Of a stretch of DNA of 64,000 bases, positions 59,756-64,000 are shown piece by piece (positions within the stretch are counted from its first letter, which is position 1; every line of letters begins with the position of its first letter). The stretch covers positions 1 through 64,000 of the forward strand of contig JABACO010000049.1 of the NCBI GenBank assembly GCA_013339895.1. The letters are read 5' to 3'. The stretch is from Ephydatia muelleri (lineage: Eukaryota > Porifera > Demospongiae > Spongillida > Spongillidae). Below the pieces are notes generated by a model. That model was given only the letters and a program-made list of their open reading frames with translations. It ran no database searches and was not told where the DNA came from. The position numbers and the translations under genes are program-made.

Positions 59756-60095
59756 GAAGTGGTGCGCGATCGTTAACATGATAGTACTCCAGGTAATTAT
59801 TTATAGGCAAAACTAACTGCGCATTTGAGAAGGGACAGGCGTACTTCAGTTAACGACTCACGCGCTAAACAATGATTGGCTCATTATATCGAAGAAACGC
59901 GGGTACTTCAAGATGATAAACAAATGTGAAACATATGTTTAGTTGTTGAAACATTATGTTCCACTTGCGCAACGTAAGGTACTACCGCAAATACGCACAA
60001 CATTACTCCGCAACGTAAGGTAATTTTCTACGTAGGTTTTACGTTACCAAGGTACAGAACTACCTAGCGTTAACTTTTTATTGACGCATACTGTA

Positions 60096-60421
60096 TGTGT
60101 GGGTGCAAGTAAAGTTTTAGTTAAAGGTGGGATGTGCGTTTTAATTATTCATATTTACCAACGATTGCTTTGGTTTAAACGCCATTACCAAGACAATCAC
60201 GTGAGACGTGACAACGCATGCGCATGTCTATAGTGCGCTCATTGCGTGCGAAGCAGCGAAATAAATTATTTGTGCTGCCTCAAGTGCATATAGCGCTTGC
60301 CATTACAAGTTTACAACAATGTTAAAATTAACGGTGATTAACAGCAACAAATAACACACAAACACATATAGTAAATTAGTAATAGTACACATGATTATAC
60401 TCCGAGTAAAAGTTCACCACT
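60096..60421. other. No gene seen
   Basis: Unremarkable flank of the Tc1 element, A/T-rich at its right side. Confidence 0.4.
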
Positions 60422-61213
60422 TCACCGCCTCGTCCTCGTCCTCTGTCTCTCTCCTCGTCCTCTGTCTCCTCGTCCTCTGTCTCCTCGTCCTCTGTCTCCT
60501 CGTCCTCTGTCTCCTCGTCCTCTGTCTCCTCTCCTCTGTCTCCTCGTCCTCTGTCTTCCTCCTCGTCCTCTGTCTCCTCGTCCTCTGTCTCCTCGTCCTC
60601 TGTCTCCTCGTCCTCTGTCGCCGTCCTCTGTCCTCCTCGTCCTCTGTCTCCTCGTCCTCTGTCTCCTCGTCCTCTGTCTCCTCGTCCTCTGTCTCCTCGT
60701 CCTCTGTCTCCTCGTCCTCTGTCTCCTCGTCCTCTGTCTCCTCGTCCTCTGTCTCCTCGTCCTCTGTCTCCTCGTCTCTGTCTCCTCGTCCTCTGTCTCC
60801 TCCTCGTCCTTGTCTCCTCGTCCTCTGTCTCCTCGTCCTCTGTCTCCTCGTCCTCTGTCTCCTCGTCTCTGTCTCCTCGTCCTCTGTCTCCTCGTCCTCT
60901 GTCTCCTCGTCCTCTGTCTCTTCGTCCTCTGTCTCCTCGTCCTCTGTCTCCTCGTCCTCTGTCTCCTCGTCCTCTGTCTCCTCGTCCTCTGTCTCCTCGT
61001 CCTCTGTCTCCCTCTGTCTCCTCGTCCTCGTCTTCTGTCTCCTCGTCCTGGTCCTCTGTCTCCTCGTCCTCGTCCTCTGTCATCTCCTCCCATTACAATA
61101 GCATTTCCAGCACCACCGTCAACTACCCTTACAACATTGCCGCCCTCTCCAACACCGCCATCCTCTGCATCCATGTTCTCTAGACTTCGGACTTCTTTTG
61201 CTGTAATATCCAT
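60422..61213 (-). CDS. Repetitive charged ORF on a 15-bp minisatellite
   Basis: The first 43 residues or so from ATG 61213 are non-repetitive (MDITAKEVRSLENMDAEDGG, then a GNVVRVVDGGAGNAIV segment). The rest is an array of a GAGGACGAGGAGACA-type unit that reads as Arg-Gly-Asp-rich or Gln-Arg-Thr-rich or Glu-Asp-Glu-Thr-rich depending on frame; several 13-14-bp units switch frame. A TATA-like TATATAAG lies about 25-35 bp upstream of the ATG. It could be an expressed low-complexity protein or a satellite that has overrun a first exon. Confidence 0.4.
   Translation of the reverse strand: MDITAKEVRSLENMDAEDGGVGEGGNVVRVVDGGAGNAIVMGGDDRGRGRGDRGPGRGDRRRGRGDRGRQRTRRQRTRRQRTRRQRTRRQRTRRQRTKRQRTRRQRTRRQRTRRQRRGDRGRGDRGRGDRGRGDKDEEETEDEETETRRQRTRRQRTRRQRTRRQRTRRQRTRRQRTRRQRTRRQRTRRQRTRRTEDGDRGRGDRGRGDRGRGDRGRGGRQRTRRQRRGDRGRGDRGRGDRGRGDRGRGDRGRGERQRTRTRR
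60424..61087 (+). repeat. 15-bp CT/GA minisatellite
   Basis: About 43 units of CCTCGTCCTCTGTCT, with a few shortened or variant units. It is pyrimidine-rich on the plus strand over about 660 bp and is open in several frames on both strands. Confidence 0.97.
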
Positions 61214-61239
61214 GATGCGATGTGAGCATGCCTTTATGA

Positions 61240-61510
61240 ATTGCTTATATAGGCCTTTCGAATGTTCTAGTTTGTTTGAAAGGCTGGGCTTGACCTTCTT
61301 ACATCAGGCATAGGGAGGAGCATGCTAATAAAAGGCTGGAATTCACCTCGTTTGAAATGGAACATTTATTCATTTTTTGTACAAAATAGATTTTTAGGTC
61401 ATCCAGGGAGCGTTCACACTTACACATGAGAGCTTTGAACAGAGACATCACTAAGGAGCATGGTACGTAGGAAAAGGCGGGACTTCACCTTGTTCGAAGT
61501 GTGACATTGC
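61240..61510 (-). promoter_or_regulatory. TATA box and duplicated upstream module
   Basis: Reading the minus strand, GGCCTATATAAGC lies just before ATG 61213, preceded by AGAACATTCGAAAG, which resembles a heat-shock-type GAAnnTTC pair. Two similar modules lie further upstream (about 61305-61365 and 61455-61510). Each has AGGAGCATG, a GGC(T)GG.(A)TTCACCT block and TTGAA or TCGAA about 150 bp apart. The arrangement looks like a promoter with a duplicated element; function is untested. Confidence 0.4.
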
Positions 61511-61909
61511 TCTAATTTTATACCAAGTCTGGAGTTCACCTTCCATATTACTTCATGATAAATAATAACCTTTTGACCATCCCATGAAGTTGGTAATGTT
61601 CACAGTAACAAAGTTATAATCAAATTTCATAGATGGAAAAACAATATATTCAACATGCATGTGTGTATACAAACAATACATTCACTGTTTGGAGATTAAT
61701 TTTCAGTACATGTAGTTGATATTCAAGACACCTCATCCATTAGCTTGTTTCATCGCAGAGGGTAGTAACTCTGCCAATCACATCCACTCAGTCACCATCA
61801 GATATCACCTCAATATCAATGAAGTGATGCACCACCCAGGACAACACCTATCCCAAACACTCCACCTCTACAGGGAATGAGCTTTGAACAGTTGCTTACA
61901 AAGCTATAT

Positions 61910-61944
<35 letters not shown>

Positions 61945-62667
61945 GTACTTGGTAATCAAGAAATAATGATTCTTTCAGTTGAGTGAACAGAAGCCATACA
62001 GAAGTGCTAAAGCAAATTAAGCTTTGGACAGTTACTGAAGATCAGATATAAAACCACAACATGCACAAACACCCACCTAGCCACCCACAACACCACACAC
62101 AACACACCCATGCACACCCACAACATGCACAAGCACCCACCTACCCACACCCATGCACACCCACACCCATGCACACACACGACCACCACACTACTTACAT
62201 CTGTACACAATTGGGTGAAATACTTCTCCTGCCCCAAAAGAGATGCTAGGAATGTCTGTAAACTGATGTGGTTTGAGACTCAGAAACATGTGTTAGAAAT
62301 GACACTGTACAACCTGATGTTGATGTTGAGCCATTACAATTACTGGTGTATATCCAGAATGCTATGTTGAGCCATTACAATAACTGGGGCATACACATGG
62401 GGGAAAAAATGGCCTACTTGCAATGCTACGAATAGAGTATCTCAGCTGAACTTCAACTATCAGAAGCACCAGCTTTTTTTTTATTCAACTGCTGTACTCA
62501 CAGGTCAATTGTACTGGACCATTTCCTAGCAGAAATTCTATTTCGCTGCTCCATGTGTATACCCACCACACCAGTTAGTAATATGCTCACATAGCATGAA
62601 TGAATGAGAGTTGCTTAATAGGAACACAGTGCCTTCAAGTGTATCAATAGTGGTCTAGGGTCATCTA
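61511..62667. other. No gene; CA-rich tracts
   Basis: Contains a (CA)n run at 61912-61942 and a CACCCACA-rich stretch at 62060-62185. Only chance ORFs are seen. Confidence 0.5.
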
Positions 62668-62938
62668 ATGAGCTGTTGGTTGAAAACAGCTTTGCCCTAT
62701 TGTATGACCACAGAGTATGTGGTTCAAGGGACTGGTTAGCTGTTGGTTGAAAACAACTTTGCCCTATTGTATAACCACAGAGTGTGGTTCTAGGGACTGG
62801 TTAGCTGTTGGTTGAAAACAGCTTTGCCCTATTGTATAACCACAGCGTATGTGGTCCAAGGGACTGGTTAGCTGTTGGTTGAAAACAGCTTTGCTAGCAG
62901 TAGCCAGCTATGGCATGCCCTATTGTATGACCACAGTT
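62668..62938 (+). repeat. Tandem repeat, about 73-bp unit, about 4 copies
   Basis: Unit contains AGCTGTTGGTTGAAAACAGC (itself with an inverted AGCTGTT/AACAGC), then TTTGCCCTATTGTATAACCACAG and AGGGACTGGTT. The last copy has a roughly 27-bp insertion. Confidence 0.92.
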
Positions 62939-63530
62939 ATGTTTACTCAAAATGCACTGGTCCATGTTTAGCACAATGAGAATTTGATTCTATCTGCTCA
63001 ATACACACATAGTGCTAGAGCTGATGTAATTAATACATGTACACATGCCTGTACATTCCAATCCGTGTGAATAGGATTAGATTACTGAGATGTTACTATA
63101 TCAAAATGGTTATTATTTGTCCATACAATATACATAGACATTTGACACAGTGTCACATCATCAGGCAAAGCGCTATCCAGTACATTGGGGATTACTCGCA
63201 TCCATGTTTTAGCAGTTGGATCATAGGAAATATATGTTGCAATTCATCATGTGAGCAAATGCATACATTTCTGTCTCAGACCCCCAACCATAGCGTCCTT
63301 CTGAGTTAGGACGGTCCATGTGTGAACTAGCAATGTAATGATCCAAACTGGCATAATTTATTACATTTAGCTGTGCACATGCTTCAAATAATGGTGCAAT
63401 ACTTCTCATATGTGCAACAATTGCTATGCGTATAGCCAAATGTTGGGTTTGTGATCCCGCTCAGCGTACCTAAGGCTGCCACCAAATTAATTTACGTCAT
63501 ATAAAATGGCGGCTATAAGGAAAACTGCCT
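62939..63530. other. No supported gene
   Basis: Two opposing ORFs of 70-90 residues overlap (63037-63309 plus, 63221-63439 minus). Neither shows a recognisable motif. Confidence 0.35.
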
Positions 63531-64000
63531 TCTACATCCACACCCACACACAGCTGCCCCTTACACCCACACACACACAACTGCCCGCTGCACAAACACA
63601 ACTGCCCCCTGCACACACACACAACTGATTACTAGACCCTCACAAACACAAACTACCTTCTACATCGACACACACAACTGCCCCCTACACCCTCACACAC
63701 AAATGCCTCCTACATCCACACACACAACTGATTCACACACATAGAACTGCCCCTTACACCCACACAACTGCCCCTTACACCCACACACACACAACTGCCC
63801 CCTGCACACACACACAGATTCCTACACCCACACACACACAACTGCCCCTTACACCCTTACACTACTGATTCCTTCACCCTCTCTCACACACAACTGCCCC
63901 TTACACACACACACACACACACACACAACTGCCCCCTGCACACACACAGATTCCTACACCCTCACACACACAACTGCCTTCTACACCCACACACACACAA
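63531..64000 (+). repeat. CA-rich minisatellite running off the window
   Basis: Irregular units of CACACACAACTGCCCCTTACACC type (about 25-45 bp), with CTGCACAC and CTACACC variants. The array continues past the end of the window. Confidence 0.93.

Larger units (their letters stand above)
57624..60093 (+). mobile_element. Tc1/mariner element with TA duplication
   Basis: Ends CAGTATGCGTCAATAAAAAG and the inverse, flanked by TA at 57622-57623 and 60094-60095. The inverted repeats share GCGTCAATAAAAAGTTAACGCTA and looser similarity further in. Inside are a DD34E transposase gene and a 59-bp tandem repeat. The element is 2.47 kb, longer than a typical Tc1, mainly because of the repeat array. Confidence 0.92.

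Noticed and set aside
60391-61313. Plus-strand Ser/Val/Leu-rich ORFs over the CT minisatellite
   Set aside because: Antisense reading of the 15-bp repeat without a start or promoter signal; the minus-strand frame has better support.
62061-62370. His/Pro-rich ORFs
   Set aside because: Arise from CACCCACA repeats.

Overview
This window looks like a stretch of animal nuclear DNA made almost entirely of transposable elements. The evidence is spliced transposase genes with GT..AG introns, Ty3/gypsy elements with very short LTRs, Penelope-like, Ginger, hAT, EnSpm/CACTA-like, pogo and Tc1 elements, and long (CA)n, poly-G and minisatellite tracts. No complete host housekeeping gene was recognised. 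The mix suggests an aquatic invertebrate, with a sponge or cnidarian as my best guess; the sequence alone does not prove the phylum.

Layout. 0.3-4.8 kb: a young gypsy element with near-identical LTRs, a 5-bp target duplication and two small coding lesions. 5.1-5.9 kb: relic of a spliced Ginger-like integrase. 8.2-10.5 kb: a second, decayed gypsy. 10.6-22.6 kb: a nest in which diverged inverted repeats flank a pogo-like transposase that is interrupted by gypsy-3, which holds a hAT tail and a complete hAT-like element (5-bp target duplication), which in turn carries gypsy-4 on the minus strand. 25.1-31.6 kb: two spliced genes head to head, a minus-strand SAM-domain gene and a plus-strand EnSpm/CACTA (tnp2-like) transposase, with only about 60 bp between them.

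35.2-48.6 kb: a giant imperfect palindrome. Its two arms of roughly 6 kb are inverted copies around a 1-kb spacer. The left arm alone carries a TTAA-type element, a hAT-type MITE and a 606-bp insert; the right arm alone retains a collagen-like segment. 49.2-50.9 kb: a spliced hAT tail and an unrecognised ORF. 51.0-57.6 kb: a Penelope-like reverse transcriptase on the minus strand, cut exactly after its YIDDI motif by a 4.5-kb Ginger DNA transposon with about 460-bp inverted repeats, a 4-bp duplication and an appended OTU protease domain. 57.6-60.1 kb: a complete-ended Tc1/mariner element carrying a 59-bp minisatellite. 60.4-61.2 kb: a 15-bp-period repeat open on both strands, with a TATA-bearing minus-strand start. 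The rest, to 64 kb, is simple repeats.

Most genes are mobile-element genes and most are broken by stops or frameshifts. The window is most informative as a record of insertion order, because several insertions can be closed exactly at their target duplications.
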